From the NCBI RefSeq assembly GCF_001704295.1, contig NZ_CP012334.1, forward strand, positions 3,360,084 to 3,424,083: a stretch of DNA of 64,000 bases, read 5' to 3'. Below are positions 34,370-48,029 of the stretch, in pieces. Numbering within the stretch: the stretch's first letter is position 1; every line of letters begins with the position of its first letter. The position numbers and the translations under genes are program-made. Source of the stretch: Bordetella sp. H567. Lineage in GTDB: Bacteria; Pseudomonadota; Gammaproteobacteria; Burkholderiales; Burkholderiaceae_B. A model generated the notes under the pieces. That model was not told the DNA's origin, made no database searches, and saw only the letters and a list, made by a program, of their open reading frames with translations.

Positions 34370-35121
34370 AATTAACCTAGACAAAACCCTGATCAACCTG
34401 GGTTTGGGCATGCAGTGGGCCCGCTTGCACTCGTAGGCTGGCCGTTCCACCTTTGAACGCGAAACGCGGCTTCTGCCCAGCACCGGCAGAATCTCGACCA
34501 ACAGCCTCGCCTGTTAGATCGACACCATCCAGCGGCACATGCGGCAGCGACGCATGCCGAATGGCACTCGGCCAACGCCAGGAACGTTTGGGTTTGATCC
34601 TGCGGCAGTGTCGCGGCAGCAGGCCGCCGGCCGCAGGCGCAGCGTGGTCAAGACTGCATCAGCGCGTCCGACTCGTAGACCAAAGCTTGCATCCGCGACG
34701 CCATCGTGCAGTTCCAGCATGGCCCGCTCGAGCATTGGAGCAGACCAGGGCATCGGTGCTCGATACCAAGCCAGGGCCTTGCTCGGACAACGTCTTCCCG
34801 GGCATCTCCGCCGTGAACGACAAGAGCGGCGGATCGAACCGCCCCCTGCCTAGGAACTCGAAACGCGGTTCCAAAGGGAAGCTGCCCAGCCAGCGCAGAG
34901 GCGCGCTGGCCCATACAGGGTCAGTGTTCCGGGATCCCCCCGGCGCAGGTATCGCTCATGCCTCTCATCGACATGCCGCGAGCCACCATTCACGCGGTCA
35001 TGGTGTCGGCACTTTTTCCACTGGTACGCCCTCCGCGTACCATGAAAAATACCGTTGATGATGTGGAATATAGTTGTTGAATTAGATTTTTATCATTAGA
35101 TCAGCAACTTATAACCCAACC
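34370..35121. other. About 0.75 kb without a recognisable gene
   Basis: Both strands were read. Open frames exist (for example 34453-35058 on the plus strand) but have no ribosome site, no family motif and an erratic composition. One inverted repeat, AAACCC/GGGTTT at 34384-34405, and an AT-rich stretch at 35040-35110 next to the guaA 3' end are the only visible structures. It is probably decayed DNA at the edge of the accessory island. Confidence 0.5.
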
Positions 35122-36714
35122 TCACTCCCACTCAATCGTCGCAGGCGGCTTGCTGCTCACGTCATACACCACCCGATTGATCCCGCGCACTTCATTGATA
35201 ATCCGCGAGCTGACCTTGGCCAGCAAGGGATACGGCAAGGGCGCCCAATCCGCGGTCATGAAATCCGAGGTCTGCACCGCGCGCAGCGCGACGACATAAT
35301 CGTACGTCCTTCCATCCCCCATCACCCCCACCGACTTCACCGGCAGGAACACCGCGAAGGCCTGCGACGTCAGGTCGTACCAGGATTTCCCACTAACGGG
35401 ATCCAGCGTGCTGCGCAGTTCATCAATGAAAATCGCGTCCGCGCGACGCAGCAGGTCCGCATACTCGGTCTTCACCTCACCCAGGATGCGCACGCCCAGG
35501 CCCGGCCCCGGGAAGGGATGGCGATACACCATCGACGGCGGCAGCCCCAAGGCCACGCCCAGCTCGCGCACTTCATCCTTGAACAATTCGCGCAGGGGTT
35601 CCAGCAGCTTCAGGTTCAAGGTCTCCGGCAAGCCACCCACATTGTGGTGCGACTTGATCGCCACGGCCTTGCCCGTCTTGGCCCCGGCCGACTCGATGAC
35701 GTCCGGATAGATCGTGCCCTGTGCCAGCCACTTGGCGGCCTTCAGCTTGGCCGCTTCCGCCTGGAACACTTCCACGAACTCGCGGCCGATGATCTTGCGC
35801 TTGGCTTCGGGATCCGCGACGCCGGCCAGCTTGCCCATGAATTGCGTGCTGGCGTCGATGTGCAGGATCTTCACGCCCATGTTTTCGGCAAAGGTCTGCA
35901 TGACCTGCTTGCCTTCGTCCAGGCGCAACAAGCCGTGATCCACGAACACGCACGTCAGCTGGTCACCGATCGCCTTGTGGATCAGGGCCGCTGCCACGGA
36001 GGAATCTACGCCGCCTGACAGGCCCAGGATGACTTCATCGGCACCGACCTGCTCGCGGATGCGCTGCACGGCCTCGGACACGTAGTCCGGCATGTTCCAG
36101 TCGCCGGCGCAGCCGCAGATCTCGCGGACAAAGCGTTCCAGCAGTGCCTTGCCCTGGATGGTGTGCGTGACTTCCGGATGGAACTGCACGCCGTAAAAAC
36201 CGCGTTCTTCGTCCGCCATGCCGGCGATGGGGCAGGACGGCGTCGAGGCCATCAGCTTGAAGCCCGGCGGCAACTGCGTGACCTTGTCGCCGTGGCTCAT
36301 CCACACCTTGAGCATGCCGTAGCCTTCGGGCGTGGAGAAATCCTCGATGTCGGTCAGCAGGCGCGTATGGCCATGCGCACGCACTTCCGCATAGCCGAAT
36401 TCGCGGTGATCCGACCATTCGACCTTGCCGCCCAGCTGCTGCGCCATGCTTTGCATGCCGTAGCAGATGCCCAGCACGGGCACGTCGACCTCGAAGACGG
36501 CGTGCGGGACGCGCAGCGAGCCTTCCTCGTAGGCGGACGCGTGGCTGCCGGACAGGATGATGCCCTTCAGCCCCTGCGACCGCTGTTCGCGCACGAAATC
36601 GTCGCCCACGTCGCCGGGATGGATTTCGCAGTACACGCCGGTTTCGCGCACGCGGCGGGCGATGAGCTGGGTGACCTGTGAACCGTAATCAAGGATCAGA
36701 ATGCGCTGGTGCAT
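35122..36714 (-). CDS. guaA: GMP synthase (glutamine-hydrolysing)
   Basis: A 530-residue protein. The N-terminal class-I glutamine amidotransferase has nucleophile GICYGMQ and His/Glu block [11 protein letters not shown]. The middle is an ATP-pyrophosphatase with PP-loop GLSGGVDSS. The C-terminus is the dimerisation domain ending KPPATIEWE. It converts XMP to GMP in the cytoplasm. ATG 36712-36714 fits the family start ([15 protein letters not shown]). It lies 104 bp downstream of guaB, with two hairpins between. Confidence 0.97.
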   Translation of the reverse strand: MHQRILILDYGSQVTQLIARRVRETGVYCEIHPGDVGDDFVREQRSQGLKGIILSGSHASAYEEGSLRVPHAVFEVDVPVLGICYGMQSMAQQLGGKVEWSDHREFGYAEVRAHGHTRLLTDIEDFSTPEGYGMLKVWMSHGDKVTQLPPGFKLMASTPSCPIAGMADEERGFYGVQFHPEVTHTIQGKALLERFVREICGCAGDWNMPDYVSEAVQRIREQVGADEVILGLSGGVDSSVAAALIHKAIGDQLTCVFVDHGLLRLDEGKQVMQTFAENMGVKILHIDASTQFMGKLAGVADPEAKRKIIGREFVEVFQAEAAKLKAAKWLAQGTIYPDVIESAGAKTGKAVAIKSHHNVGGLPETLNLKLLEPLRELFKDEVRELGVALGLPPSMVYRHPFPGPGLGVRILGEVKTEYADLLRRADAIFIDELRSTLDPVSGKSWYDLTSQAFAVFLPVKSVGVMGDGRTYDYVVALRAVQTSDFMTADWAPLPYPLLAKVSSRIINEVRGINRVVYDVSSKPPATIEWE

Positions 36715-36729
36715 GGTTGGCTCTGGTAT

Positions 36730-36791
36730 CGGGCGCGGCGCCCGTTTAATAGAAAAGCGCACCGGCGGGAAGCTGGCTTCCCCCGGTGCGC
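36730..36791 (-). terminator. Terminator-like hairpin plus second hairpin between guaB and guaA
   Basis: Arms GCGCACCGG and CCGGTGCGC (36757-36765, 36783-36791) with an inner GGGAAGC/GCTTCCC make a near-perfect 16-bp stem. On the minus strand it is followed by a T-rich tract (CTTTTCTATT), a textbook intrinsic terminator. A second perfect palindrome, CGGGCGC G GCGCCCG (36730-36744), comes just before guaA. Together they suggest attenuation or partial termination between the two genes. Confidence 0.7.
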
Positions 36792-36818
36792 GGATACGGC
36801 ATGGCGATGCGCCGGGAG

Positions 36819-38279
36819 TCAGTCGGCGCGGTAGTTGGGCGCTTCCTTGGTGATCTGCACGTCATGGACGTGGGACTCGCGGAAGCCCGCCGAGGTGATC
36901 TGCACGAATTGGGTCTTGGTGCGCATTTCGTCGATGGTCGCGCAACCGCAGTAACCCATGGAGGCGCGAACCCCGCCCGCCAGTTGGTAAATGATGGCCA
37001 GGACGCTGCCCTTGTAGGGGACGCGGCCTTCGATGCCTTCCGGGACCAGTTTGTCGGCGTTGTTGGCGGGATCCTGGAAGTAGCGGTCGGCCGAACCGTC
37101 GGCCATCGCGCCCAGGCTGCCCATGCCGCGGTACGACTTGTACGAACGTCCCTGGAACAGGACGACCTCGCCGGGGGCCTCTTCCGTGCCGGCGAACATG
37201 CCGCCCATCATGCACGCGAAGGCGCCAGCCGCCAGCGCCTTGGCGACGTCGCCGGAATACCGGATGCCACCGTCGGCGATCAGCGGAACGCCGGTGCCTT
37301 CCAGCGCCTTGGCCACGTCGGAGATGGCGGTGATCTGCGGCACGCCCACGCCCGCGACGACGCGCGTCGTGCAGATGGAGCCGGGGCCGATGCCCACCTT
37401 GACGCCATCGGCGCCATGTTCCATCAAGGCGCGCGCGGCATCGGCGGTGGCGATGTTGCCGCCGATGACGTCGACCTTGGGATAGTTCTTCTTGACCCAG
37501 CGCACGCCTTCCAGCACGCCGGCCGAATGGCCGTGCGCCGTGTCGACGACGATGACGTCCACGCCCGCGGCGACGAGCTTTTCCACCCGTTCTTCCGTGC
37601 CGGCGCCCACGCCGACCGCGGCGCCGACGCGCAGCTGGCCGTGGGCGTCCTTGTTGGCCTGCGGGTGTGCGGTGTTCTTGACGATGTCCTTGACGGTGGC
37701 CAGGCCGCGCAGTTCGAAGGCATCGTTGACAATCAGCACGCGTTCCAGACGGTGCTTGTGCATCAGGTGCTGGGCTTCATCCAGCGTGGCGCCCTCGCGC
37801 ATCGTGACCAGGCGTTCCCGCGGGGTCATGATCGTGCGAATAGGCTCGTCCAGCCGGGTTTCGAAACGCAGGTCGCGGTTGGTGACGATGCCGACCACCT
37901 TGCGGCCTTCGACCACCGGCAGGCCGGAGATGCCGTGCTGGCGCTGCAGGGCGATGGCTTCGCGTACCTTCATCTGCGGCGTGACGGTGATCGGGTCGAT
38001 CACGATGCCGAATTCGTGCCGCTTGACGCGGGCGACTTCCCGGGCCTGCTCATCCGCGCTCAGGTTCTTGTGGATAATCCCTATCCCGCCTTCCTGCGCC
38101 ATGGCGATGGCCAGGTTCGATTCCGTCACGGTATCCATGGCGGCGGACACGAGCGGAATGTTCAGGGTGATGTTGCGAGTGAGGCGGGTGGCCAGCGAGG
38201 TGTCGCGTGGCAGCACCTGGGAGAACGCGGGCACCAACAGAACGTCGTCGAAGGTGAGCGCGGTTTGGATGAGACGCAT
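36819..38279 (-). CDS. guaB: Inosine-5'-monophosphate dehydrogenase
   Basis: A 486-residue IMPDH: N-terminal [17 protein letters not shown], a CBS-domain pair at about residues 95-205, then the barrel with [13 protein letters not shown] (catalytic Cys), GGIRYSGD and [10 protein letters not shown]. It oxidises IMP to XMP, the committed step to GMP, and its product feeds GuaA encoded downstream. ATG 38277-38279 is the family start; the longer open frame is leader. Confidence 0.97.
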   Translation of the reverse strand: MRLIQTALTFDDVLLVPAFSQVLPRDTSLATRLTRNITLNIPLVSAAMDTVTESNLAIAMAQEGGIGIIHKNLSADEQAREVARVKRHEFGIVIDPITVTPQMKVREAIALQRQHGISGLPVVEGRKVVGIVTNRDLRFETRLDEPIRTIMTPRERLVTMREGATLDEAQHLMHKHRLERVLIVNDAFELRGLATVKDIVKNTAHPQANKDAHGQLRVGAAVGVGAGTEERVEKLVAAGVDVIVVDTAHGHSAGVLEGVRWVKKNYPKVDVIGGNIATADAARALMEHGADGVKVGIGPGSICTTRVVAGVGVPQITAISDVAKALEGTGVPLIADGGIRYSGDVAKALAAGAFACMMGGMFAGTEEAPGEVVLFQGRSYKSYRGMGSLGAMADGSADRYFQDPANNADKLVPEGIEGRVPYKGSVLAIIYQLAGGVRASMGYCGCATIDEMRTKTQFVQITSAGFRESHVHDVQITKEAPNYRAD

Positions 38280-38503
38280 GGGAAACTCCGGGCGCAAAGC
38301 AAGATTATACGCGTTCCGTCCGGATTTTCTAGGTGTAAGCCCTAGGATGCGACGGTATGCCGTTATACGCGCGAAGGGCGGCTGCCCTTGGCAAACCGCC
38401 CTTCCTTGCGCCGATATCGCGGCCCCGGGCCGGTACATGGCGTCGCGGCGTGCGCTGCCGCGGCGCCCCGCACCAAGGGAGTATCCCCTGCCCTGCGGCG
38501 GCC

Positions 38504-38531
38504 GCGCGGGTCCCGGCCTGGGACGCCGCGC
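38504..38531 (-). terminator. GC-rich hairpin just after the EF-G gene
   Basis: GCGCGG-GTCCC (38504-38514) and GGGAC-GCCGCGC (38520-38531) form a strong stem with a five-base loop, eight bases beyond the EF-G stop codon. No T-run follows, so termination strength is uncertain. Confidence 0.4.
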
Positions 38532-38538
38532 GGCTTCC

Positions 38539-40647
<2,109 letters not shown>

Positions 40648-40957
40648 GATTTTCTCCAAGGATGGGGCCGTCCGGCGATGCGCGGTGGACGGGCTTCCGC
40701 GACGACGCGGCAACGCGGCGCGCGCGGAACTCCGCCTGCTATCTTCGCCTTGCCCTAAGGAAAGCGCAAGGGACGGAGAGTCCAAATAAATTGGGGCGTC
40801 GGGCGCGCTTTCAAGGCTGCGTCCCTTTTTTATTATGTCGATGGCGCCCCATAGAGCCCCAGCTAGCCGCGGCCAACCCGGGTGAATTCTCCGAACGGCA
40901 CATCCAAGTAGAATGACGCCGTCCCGGCGCACAATGCCGGGCCTGTCTTTCCCAGCC
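40648..40957. promoter_or_regulatory. EF-G promoter region and divergent gap
   Basis: No gene is seen in this 310-bp divergent gap. On the minus strand, TTGAAA (40809-40814) and ATTTAT (40786-40791) are spaced by 17 bp and form a plausible sigma-70 promoter for the EF-G gene, giving a leader of roughly 130 bases. That leader contains a small hairpin CCTTGC/GCAAGG (40748-40753, 40766-40771). A T-run (40825-40831) lies upstream of the -35. Confidence 0.4.
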
Positions 40958-41791
40958 ATGTCCAATACGCACGAAATACGTCCCGGCCAGTCCGTCGAGC
41001 TGCTGAAGGAGCTGCACATCCTGACGCGCGACGGCAAGATGAACCAGGACAGCCGCCGCAAGCTCAAGCAGGTCTACCACCTGTTCCAATTCATCGAACC
41101 GCTGCTCAAGAGCCTGAAGGAAGACGGCCGCGATATCTCGCTGGTCGACCATGGGGCGGGCAAGTCCTATCTGGGCTTCATCCTCTACGACCTGTTCTTC
41201 AAGGGCCTGGGCGACCGCTCACATATCTACGGCATCGAAACGCGAGAGCAACTGGTGCGGCATACGCAGGAGCTGGCGCAGCGGCTGGGCTTCTCCCACG
41301 GGATGTCATTCCTGAACCTGTCCGTGGCCGAAGCCACCGAATCGCCGGCGCTACCCGCCACGGTCGATATCGTGACCGCGCTGCACGCATGCGATACCGC
41401 CACGGACGACGCGATACGTTTTGCCTTGCGCAAGCAGGCGCGCTATATCGTCGTGGTGCCTTGCTGCCAGGCGGAAGTCGCCGCGGCGCTGCGGCGGCAC
41501 AAGCAGCAGGCCATGAGCGACCCGCTGTCGGAGATCTGGCGCCATCCGCTGCATACCCGCGAATTCGGCAGCCAAGTCACCAACGTGCTGCGCTGCCTGC
41601 AGCTGGAGGCGCACGGCTACCAGGTCAGCGTGACGGAACTGGTCGGCTGGGAGCACTCGATGAAGAACGAACTGATCATCGCGCAATACAGGAATGCGCC
41701 GCAGCGCCGCGCGGCCGAGCGCTTGAATGCCATGCTGGATCGCATCGGGCTGCCGGAGCTGAAAAGCCGTTTTTTCGCGCCCGCGGGCTGA
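40958..41791 (+). CDS. SAM-dependent methyltransferase (Methyltransf_32 type)
   Basis: A 277-residue cytoplasmic protein with the Rossmann motif I block [21 protein letters not shown], acidic IYGIE, and the [14 protein letters not shown] and VVVPCCQAE blocks typical of the Methyltransf_32 group (related to METTL25/RRNAD1). The methyl acceptor is unknown, possibly RNA or a ribosomal component. ATG 40958 is the first residue of family-like sequence. Confidence 0.8.
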   Translation: MSNTHEIRPGQSVELLKELHILTRDGKMNQDSRRKLKQVYHLFQFIEPLLKSLKEDGRDISLVDHGAGKSYLGFILYDLFFKGLGDRSHIYGIETREQLVRHTQELAQRLGFSHGMSFLNLSVAEATESPALPATVDIVTALHACDTATDDAIRFALRKQARYIVVVPCCQAEVAAALRRHKQQAMSDPLSEIWRHPLHTREFGSQVTNVLRCLQLEAHGYQVSVTELVGWEHSMKNELIIAQYRNAPQRRAAERLNAMLDRIGLPELKSRFFAPAG

Positions 41792-41834
41792 GGCCGCGAC
41801 ACGACACCGTGTTGCGCAAGCTCGTGGACAGCCG

Positions 41835-42395
41835 CTACGAGGGCTCGCGCATCAGTGCGCGCCACCCTTCCCAGCCCAGCCGGCGCATGGTCTGCTGATT
41901 GCGCTCGTAGATATCGTCCGGATCGGGATAGGCGTCCACCGCCCGGGCCACGCTTTCCTCGCGCAGCAGATGCAGGATGGGGTACGGCGACCGGTTGGTG
42001 CAGTTCTCGATATCGTCCGGCGCGCTGTCGGCAAACTGGTAGTCGGGATGGAAGCTGGCGATCTGCAGGACGCCGCGCAGGCGCAGGCGCTTGAGCAGGC
42101 GATCGCCCCGCCCCAGGAAGTCGTTGTAGTCGCCGAAATCCTGCAAGGCGGACGGCAGGATGATCAAGGTGGTATCGATGGTTTCCGCATCGCTGTCGGC
42201 CAGCAGCCGCAGCTCGCGCTCCAGGTCGGCCGCGACACCGTCCGCGTCCGTCGCCGCGCTGGCGACATAGCGGATTTGATCCTTCACGTGCACTGCCTTG
42301 GCGAACGGGCACAGGTTCAGGCCGATGACCGCGCGGGTCAGCCACGCCCGCGTGGCCGCGATGGCGGCATGCCCCTGGGAATGCGTATCGGCCAT
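41835..42395 (-). CDS. DUF1415 protein
   Basis: A 186-residue protein matching DUF1415: TRAWLTRAVIGLNLCPFAKAV, TTLIILPSALQDFGDYNDFL, IASFHPDYQFA, NRSPYPILHLLREESV. The function is unknown. ATG 42393-42395 is chosen by family length. It is convergent with the methyltransferase (43 bp) and directly follows the peptidase gene, with a 19-bp gap. Confidence 0.82.
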   Translation of the reverse strand: MADTHSQGHAAIAATRAWLTRAVIGLNLCPFAKAVHVKDQIRYVASAATDADGVAADLERELRLLADSDAETIDTTLIILPSALQDFGDYNDFLGRGDRLLKRLRLRGVLQIASFHPDYQFADSAPDDIENCTNRSPYPILHLLREESVARAVDAYPDPDDIYERNQQTMRRLGWEGWRALMREPS

Positions 42396-42414
42396 CGCCC
42401 GTTCGTTTTCCCGC

Positions 42415-43887
42415 TCAGCCCGCCGGCATCGCCGCGATGGTCTGTGCCACCGCCGCGGTGAGCTTTTTGCCGTAAGGAACGTGCAGGAACTCGTTCGGGC
42501 CATGCGCGTTGGACTTGGGGCCCAGGACGCCACACACCATGAATTGCGCCCGGGGAAAGCCCTGCTGCAACGTATTCATCAGCGGAATGGTCCCGCCCTG
42601 CCCGATATAGCCACAGGGTGCGCCGTAGTACTGCTGGGAGGCCGCATCCAGCGCGGCCGTGAGCCAGGGCTGCGAAGCCGGCGCGTTCCAGCCGGTGGAT
42701 TGACCTTCGCTGGGCTTGAAGATCACCTTCGCGTTGTAGGGGGCGTCGTGTTCCAGCAGAGATTTCAGTTCCTGCGCGGCGGCCACCGCATCGACCAGCG
42801 GCGGCAGGCGCAGCGACAGCTTGAACGCGGTACGCGGGCGCAGCACGTTGCCGGCGCTGGACAGCGGCGGCAGGCCATCGGCGCCGGTGACCGACAGCGT
42901 GGGCCGCCAGGTGCGGTTCAGCAGCGCTTCTTCAGGCTGGGTCGTCATGGGCAGGACGAAGCCGCCGTCCGCGCCGCAGCTCCAGGGAAAACGGCGCCAG
43001 ACCTCGTCGCCCAGGATTTTTGCCGTCGCATGCACTTGTTCGATGCGTTCGGCCGGAATTTCGCAGTGGAAGCTCTGCGGCAGCAAGCGCCCCGTGGCGC
43101 TGTCCTCCAGGCGGTCCAGCAGGTGCCGCAGGATGCGGAAACTGGAGGGCACGACGCCGCTGGAATCGCCCGAGTGCACGCCCTCGTCCAGCACCTGGAC
43201 CTCCAGGGTGCCCGAGACCATGCCGCGCAAGGATGTGGTCATCCACAGCTGGTCATAATTGCCGGCGCCCGAATCCAGGCACACCACCAGGGCCACATTG
43301 CCCAGGCGGCTGCGCAGCGCATCGACATAAGGCAGCAGGTCGTAGCTGCCCGATTCCTCGCAGGTTTCGACGATGCCGACGCAGCGCGGACGCGGTATGC
43401 CCTGCTTGTCCAGCGCCAGGATGGCGGTGAGCGAGGCATAGATGGCATAGCCGTCGTCCGCGCCGCCGCGGCCGTACAGCTTGCCGTCCTCGTATTTGGG
43501 CGTCCAGGGCCCCAGGCCGGCACGCCAGCCGGAAAACTCCGGCTGCTTGTCCAGGTGGCCGTACAGGAGCACGGTGTCGCCGTTGTCCGCCCGGGTGGCG
43601 GGCGCGTCGAAGAAGATCACCGGCGTACGGCCGGGCAGGCGCACGATCTCCAGCGTCAGCCCGTTGACCTTTTGCGCTTCGACCCATTGCGCCGCATCGC
43701 GCACCACCCGCTCGATATAGGCGTTGGCTTCCCAATCGGCGTCGAAGGCGGGACTCTTGGCCGGGATGGCGATGTAGTCGGTCAGGGCCGGCAGGATGTC
43801 GCTATCCCACTTGCCGTCGACGTAGGCCTGCAAGGCCTGGGGATCGAGGGGACCGGCGTGCGCGGAATCGGGTACGCGTGCGTTCAT
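42415..43887 (-). CDS. M20-family metallopeptidase (dipeptidase-like)
   Basis: A 490-residue cytoplasmic Zn peptidase of the M20 family: GDTVLLYGHLDKQPEFSGW (first metal His and Asp), LYGRGGADDGYA, IVETCEESGS (catalytic Glu), VVCLDSG, and a C-terminal His in SNAHGPNEF. A dimerisation lid (about 215-390) is present. It cleaves small peptides or acyl-amino acids; the exact substrate is unknown. ATG 43885-43887 has AAGGAGATCCC upstream. Confidence 0.9.
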   Translation of the reverse strand: MNARVPDSAHAGPLDPQALQAYVDGKWDSDILPALTDYIAIPAKSPAFDADWEANAYIERVVRDAAQWVEAQKVNGLTLEIVRLPGRTPVIFFDAPATRADNGDTVLLYGHLDKQPEFSGWRAGLGPWTPKYEDGKLYGRGGADDGYAIYASLTAILALDKQGIPRPRCVGIVETCEESGSYDLLPYVDALRSRLGNVALVVCLDSGAGNYDQLWMTTSLRGMVSGTLEVQVLDEGVHSGDSSGVVPSSFRILRHLLDRLEDSATGRLLPQSFHCEIPAERIEQVHATAKILGDEVWRRFPWSCGADGGFVLPMTTQPEEALLNRTWRPTLSVTGADGLPPLSSAGNVLRPRTAFKLSLRLPPLVDAVAAAQELKSLLEHDAPYNAKVIFKPSEGQSTGWNAPASQPWLTAALDAASQQYYGAPCGYIGQGGTIPLMNTLQQGFPRAQFMVCGVLGPKSNAHGPNEFLHVPYGKKLTAAVAQTIAAMPAG

Positions 43888-43901
43888 GGGATCTCCTTGG
43901 C

Positions 43902-46900
43902 TTAGTTCATCCAGACGCGCGCATTGCGGAATGCGCGCATCCACGGGCTGAAGGCGCCGCCGCTGTCGCGATCGCCCCACTTTTCCGGCGCCCAGGACAT
44001 CATCACGTTGCGCGTGACGCGTTCGGGGTGCGGCATGATGGCGGTGAAGCGCCCGTCCGGAGTCGTCACCGCGGTAAGGCCGCCCTGGCTCCCGTTGGGG
44101 TTGTAGGGATAGGCCTCGGTGTACGCGCCACGGTTGTCGATGAAACGCGCCGCCGCGATCACCTGGGCGGGATCGCCCTGGCGCGCGAAGTTCGCATAGC
44201 CTTCTCCGTGCGCCACCGCGACCGGCGTACGGGTGCCTGCCATGCCGGCGAAGAAGATCGACGGCGAGTCGGCGATCTCGACCATGGCCAGGCGCGCCTC
44301 GTATTTCTCGGACAGGTTGCGCGTGAAGCGCGGCCAGGCCTGCGCGCCCGGGATCATGCTGGCCAGCGCGCCGAACATCTGCGCGCCGTTGCATACGCCC
44401 AGGCCGAAGGTGTCCTGGCGGCCGAAGAAGGCGGCGAACTGGTCCGCCAGCTGGCTGTTGAAGCGTATGGTGCGGGCCCAGCCTTCGCCGGCCCCGAGCA
44501 CGTCGCCGTAGCTGAAGCCCCCCACGGCGACCATGCCGTTCACGCTGCGCAGGTCGACGCGGCCGGTCAATAGGTCGGTCATGTGCACATCGACGGCATC
44601 GAAGCCCGCGGTATCGAAGGCCCAGGCCATTTCGACCTGGCTGTTGCATCCCTGTTCGCGCAGGATCGCGACGCGCGGACGCCGGCCGGTGGCAATGTAG
44701 GGCGCCGCGATGTCTTCCTGCGGATCGAACGCGACCACGGGAGAAAAGCCGGGATCGTCCTTGTCCTGCCAGACATCGAATTCGGCCTGCGCGCAAGCGG
44801 GATTGTCGCGGCGCGCCATGATGCGGTAGCTGGTCTCGCTCCAGGCGCGGCCCAGTTCGGCGCGCGGCTGGCCCCAGATCTTGCGGCCGTCGCGGAAAAA
44901 CTCGACTTCGTCGCTATTGTTCAGCCCGCCGATGACGTGGGCGAATTTCGACAGGCCCGCGCCGCGCAGCACCTGCATCACGGCATCGCGCTGCGCCGCC
45001 GGCACCTGGATCACCGCGCCGGCCTCTTCGGAGAACAAGGCCTTCAGAGTGAGTTCTTCACGCTGGACTGCAACCTGTTCGGGCCGGATCTTGTAATCGC
45101 CCCAATCGGCCGAATTGGCATCGAAGGTGAGCATGTCCAGATTGACCGAGACGCCGGTGTGGCCGGCGAACGCCATTTCGCACAGCGTGGCGAACAAACC
45201 GCCGTCGGAGCGGTCATGGTAGGCCAGCAGCGTGCCGGCTTCGGCCAGCGTGCGGATGGTGATGAAGAAGGCGCGCAGGTCCTGGGGAACGTCGATATCC
45301 GGGGTGTCCGTGCCCACCTGGTTATAGACCTGCGCCAGAATGGAGCCACCCATGCGGTGCAGCCCGCGTCCCAGGTCGATCAGGATCAATACCGTGTCGC
45401 CTGCATCGGTGCGCAGGCGTGGCGTCAGGCTTTCCCGCGCATCGGCCACCGGCGCGAAGGCGGTGACGATCAGCGATACCGGCGAGACCACTTGGCGCTG
45501 CTCGCCGTCCTGCGACCAGGACGTTTTCATGGACAGGGAATCCTTGCCCACCGGAATCGACAATCCGACCGTCTGGCACAGCTCGCTGACGGCGGACACC
45601 GTGTCGTACAGCGCGGCATCCTGTCCCGGCACGCCGCACGCGGCCATCCAGTTGGCCGACAGCTTGATGTGCTCGACCTGCCGGACGTCGGCCGCCGCCA
45701 GGTTGGTCAGCGCTTCGGCCACGGCCATGCGGCCGGACGCGGGGGCGTCGATCATGGCGATGGGCGTGCGTTCGCCCATGGCCATGGCTTCGCCGCGGAA
45801 GCCTTCGTAGTCGGACAGGGTGACCGCGCAATCGGCCACCGGTACCTGCCAGGGGCCGACCATCTGGTCGCGTGCCGACAGGCCGCCCACGTTGCGGTCG
45901 CCGATGGTGATCAGGAAGGTTTTATTGGCCACCGTGGGATGGCGCAGCACGCGATAGGCCGCTTCCGTGAGATCGATACCGGCCAGGTCGACCGGTTCGG
46001 CCGCGCCGGGCAGGCGCTGCACGTCGCGCGTCATGCGCGGCGGCTTGCCCAGGATAACGTCGATGGGAACGTCCACGGGGCGTACGGGGCCCGCCGCTTC
46101 GCCCGGCGCGTCCACGCCGGGCAGCCCTTCGCCCTGCACCACGCGCAACTGCCGTTCTTCGGTGGCGATGCCCACCACCGCGTAGGGGCAGCGCTCGCGC
46201 CGCGCGATGGCGTCGAAACGGGCGAGGTCGTCGGGCATGACCGCCAGGACGTAGCGTTCCTGCGATTCGTTGCTCCAGATTTCCGCCGGGGACATGCCGG
46301 ATTCTTCCACCGGCACGCGTTTCAGGTCGAACACGGCGCCGCGGCCCGCGTCGTTGACCAGTTCCGGAAAGGCATTGGACAGGCCGCCCGCGCCGACATC
46401 ATGGATCGCCAGGATGGGGTTGCGATCGCCCTGCTGCCAGCATCGGTCGATGACCTCCTGGGCGCGCCGCTCGATTTCCGGGTTGCCGCGCTGGACCGAA
46501 TCGAAATCCAGGTCCGCGCTATTGCTGCCCACGCTCATGCTGGAGGCGGCGCCGCCGCCCATGCCGATGCGCAGGCCCGGGCCGCCCAGCTGGATCAGCA
46601 AGGCGCCGCCGGGGATCTTTTCCTTGTGCGTCAATCCCGCGTCGATGCTGCCCAGCCCGCCCGCGATCATGATGGGCTTGTGATAGCCCCACCGCGTACC
46701 GCCCGCGGTCTGTTCGAAGGTGCGGAAATAGCCGAGCAGGTTGGGCCGGCCGAATTCGTTGTTGAACGCGGCACCGCCCAGCGGGCCGTCGATCATGATG
46801 GACAGCGGCGACGCGATGCGGTCGGGCAGCCCATGGTGATCGGATTCCCAGGGTTGCGGCGCATCGTCGAAGCGCAGGTGGGACACGGTGAAACCCGTCA

Positions 46901-47939
46901 GCCCCGCCTTGGGCTTGGAGCCGCGCCCCGTCGCGCCTTCGTCGCGAATTTCGCCGCCCGCGCCCGTGGATGCGCCCGGGAACGGCGCGATCGCGGTGGG
47001 GTGGTTGTGGGTCTCGACCTTCATCAAGGTATGGACCAGGGCTTCCCGGCGTTTGTAGGTGAGCGCATCTTCCGATGCGCCGGCCACGTCCGCGTGGAAG
47101 CGCTGGGCCGTGCCCCCTTCCATGATGGCGGCGTTGTCGGAATAGGCCACCACGGTACCGCCCGGCTGGGCGGCATGCGTGGCGCGGATCATGCCAAACA
47201 GCGTCTTGTCCTGCGGCTGGCCGTCGATGACCCATTGCGCGTTGAAGATCTTGTGCCGGCAATGTTCGCTATTGGCCTGCGCGAACATCATCAGCTCCAC
47301 GTCGGTGGGGTCGCGTTCCAGCTTGGCGAAAGCATCGGCCAGATAGTCGATTTCGTCGTCGGAAAGCGCCAGGCCCAGGGCGGTGTTGGCCTGTTCCAGC
47401 GCGGCGTGGCCCTGCGCCAGGACCGGCACGGTGCGCATGGGCCGGCCCGTCACTGCTGCGAACAGCGCCTGCCCGTCGAATTGCGCATCCACGACCGTTT
47501 CCACCATGCGATCGTGCAGGCAGTCCGCCGCGCGGGCGAGCATGGCGTCGTCGAAGGATTTGGCGCCCAGCAGCCCGCGTTCCGGCGCCAGGATATAGCG
47601 CACGCCGCGTTCGATGCGGCGCACGCCGGCAAACCCGCAGTTGTGGGCGATATCGGTGGCCTTGCTGGCCCAGGGGGAAATCGTGCCCAGGCGCGGAATG
47701 ACGCGCAGGACCAGGGCCTTGGCCGGTTCGGCGGTTTCGTAGGGGTCGCCGTAGTCCAGCAGTTCGGCCAGCCGTTGCTGGTCTGCCGCGGAGAGCGCGG
47801 TGTCGCACAGCACGAAATGCTCGTAGCGGGCCGAGATGTCCGCCACCGGCAGCCCGGCCTGTTTCAGTTGGGCGAGCAGTCGCTCGCGGCGAAAAGTGGA
47901 CAGGACAGACGAACCGGGAAGGTACTGAACGATGGACAC
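43902..47939 (-). CDS. purL: Phosphoribosylformylglycinamidine synthase
   Basis: A 1345-residue large-type FGAM synthase: PurS-like N-terminus ([20 protein letters not shown]), two AIR-synthase-like halves ([30 protein letters not shown]) and a C-terminal class-I glutamine amidotransferase with nucleophile GVCNGAQMF and PHPERV. It makes FGAM from FGAR in purine synthesis. The start is GTG 47937-47939, which aligns with the family N-terminus but has no clear ribosome site. An AACGGG/CCCGTT hairpin (47966-47984) lies in the leader. Confidence 0.97.
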   Translation of the reverse strand: MSIVQYLPGSSVLSTFRRERLLAQLKQAGLPVADISARYEHFVLCDTALSAADQQRLAELLDYGDPYETAEPAKALVLRVIPRLGTISPWASKATDIAHNCGFAGVRRIERGVRYILAPERGLLGAKSFDDAMLARAADCLHDRMVETVVDAQFDGQALFAAVTGRPMRTVPVLAQGHAALEQANTALGLALSDDEIDYLADAFAKLERDPTDVELMMFAQANSEHCRHKIFNAQWVIDGQPQDKTLFGMIRATHAAQPGGTVVAYSDNAAIMEGGTAQRFHADVAGASEDALTYKRREALVHTLMKVETHNHPTAIAPFPGASTGAGGEIRDEGATGRGSKPKAGLTGFTVSHLRFDDAPQPWESDHHGLPDRIASPLSIMIDGPLGGAAFNNEFGRPNLLGYFRTFEQTAGGTRWGYHKPIMIAGGLGSIDAGLTHKEKIPGGALLIQLGGPGLRIGMGGGAASSMSVGSNSADLDFDSVQRGNPEIERRAQEVIDRCWQQGDRNPILAIHDVGAGGLSNAFPELVNDAGRGAVFDLKRVPVEESGMSPAEIWSNESQERYVLAVMPDDLARFDAIARRERCPYAVVGIATEERQLRVVQGEGLPGVDAPGEAAGPVRPVDVPIDVILGKPPRMTRDVQRLPGAAEPVDLAGIDLTEAAYRVLRHPTVANKTFLITIGDRNVGGLSARDQMVGPWQVPVADCAVTLSDYEGFRGEAMAMGERTPIAMIDAPASGRMAVAEALTNLAAADVRQVEHIKLSANWMAACGVPGQDAALYDTVSAVSELCQTVGLSIPVGKDSLSMKTSWSQDGEQRQVVSPVSLIVTAFAPVADARESLTPRLRTDAGDTVLILIDLGRGLHRMGGSILAQVYNQVGTDTPDIDVPQDLRAFFITIRTLAEAGTLLAYHDRSDGGLFATLCEMAFAGHTGVSVNLDMLTFDANSADWGDYKIRPEQVAVQREELTLKALFSEEAGAVIQVPAAQRDAVMQVLRGAGLSKFAHVIGGLNNSDEVEFFRDGRKIWGQPRAELGRAWSETSYRIMARRDNPACAQAEFDVWQDKDDPGFSPVVAFDPQEDIAAPYIATGRRPRVAILREQGCNSQVEMAWAFDTAGFDAVDVHMTDLLTGRVDLRSVNGMVAVGGFSYGDVLGAGEGWARTIRFNSQLADQFAAFFGRQDTFGLGVCNGAQMFGALASMIPGAQAWPRFTRNLSEKYEARLAMVEIADSPSIFFAGMAGTRTPVAVAHGEGYANFARQGDPAQVIAAARFIDNRGAYTEAYPYNPNGSQGGLTAVTTPDGRFTAIMPHPERVTRNVMMSWAPEKWGDRDSGGAFSPWMRAFRNARVWMN

Positions 47940-48029
47940 GATGGGCGCCGTAGAAGGGAGGGCAAAACGGGGATTTTACCCGTTACGGCCCCCGCTTTCG
48001 CCGCGGGCGGACGGTTTTGTCGCGCGCCG

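Noticed and set aside
34453-35058. A 201-codon plus-strand open frame
   Set aside because: No ribosome site, no recognisable domain, erratic composition; left as part of a gene-empty region.
36786-38345. A 519-codon plus-strand open frame
   Set aside because: It is antisense to guaB and lacks any conserved motif.
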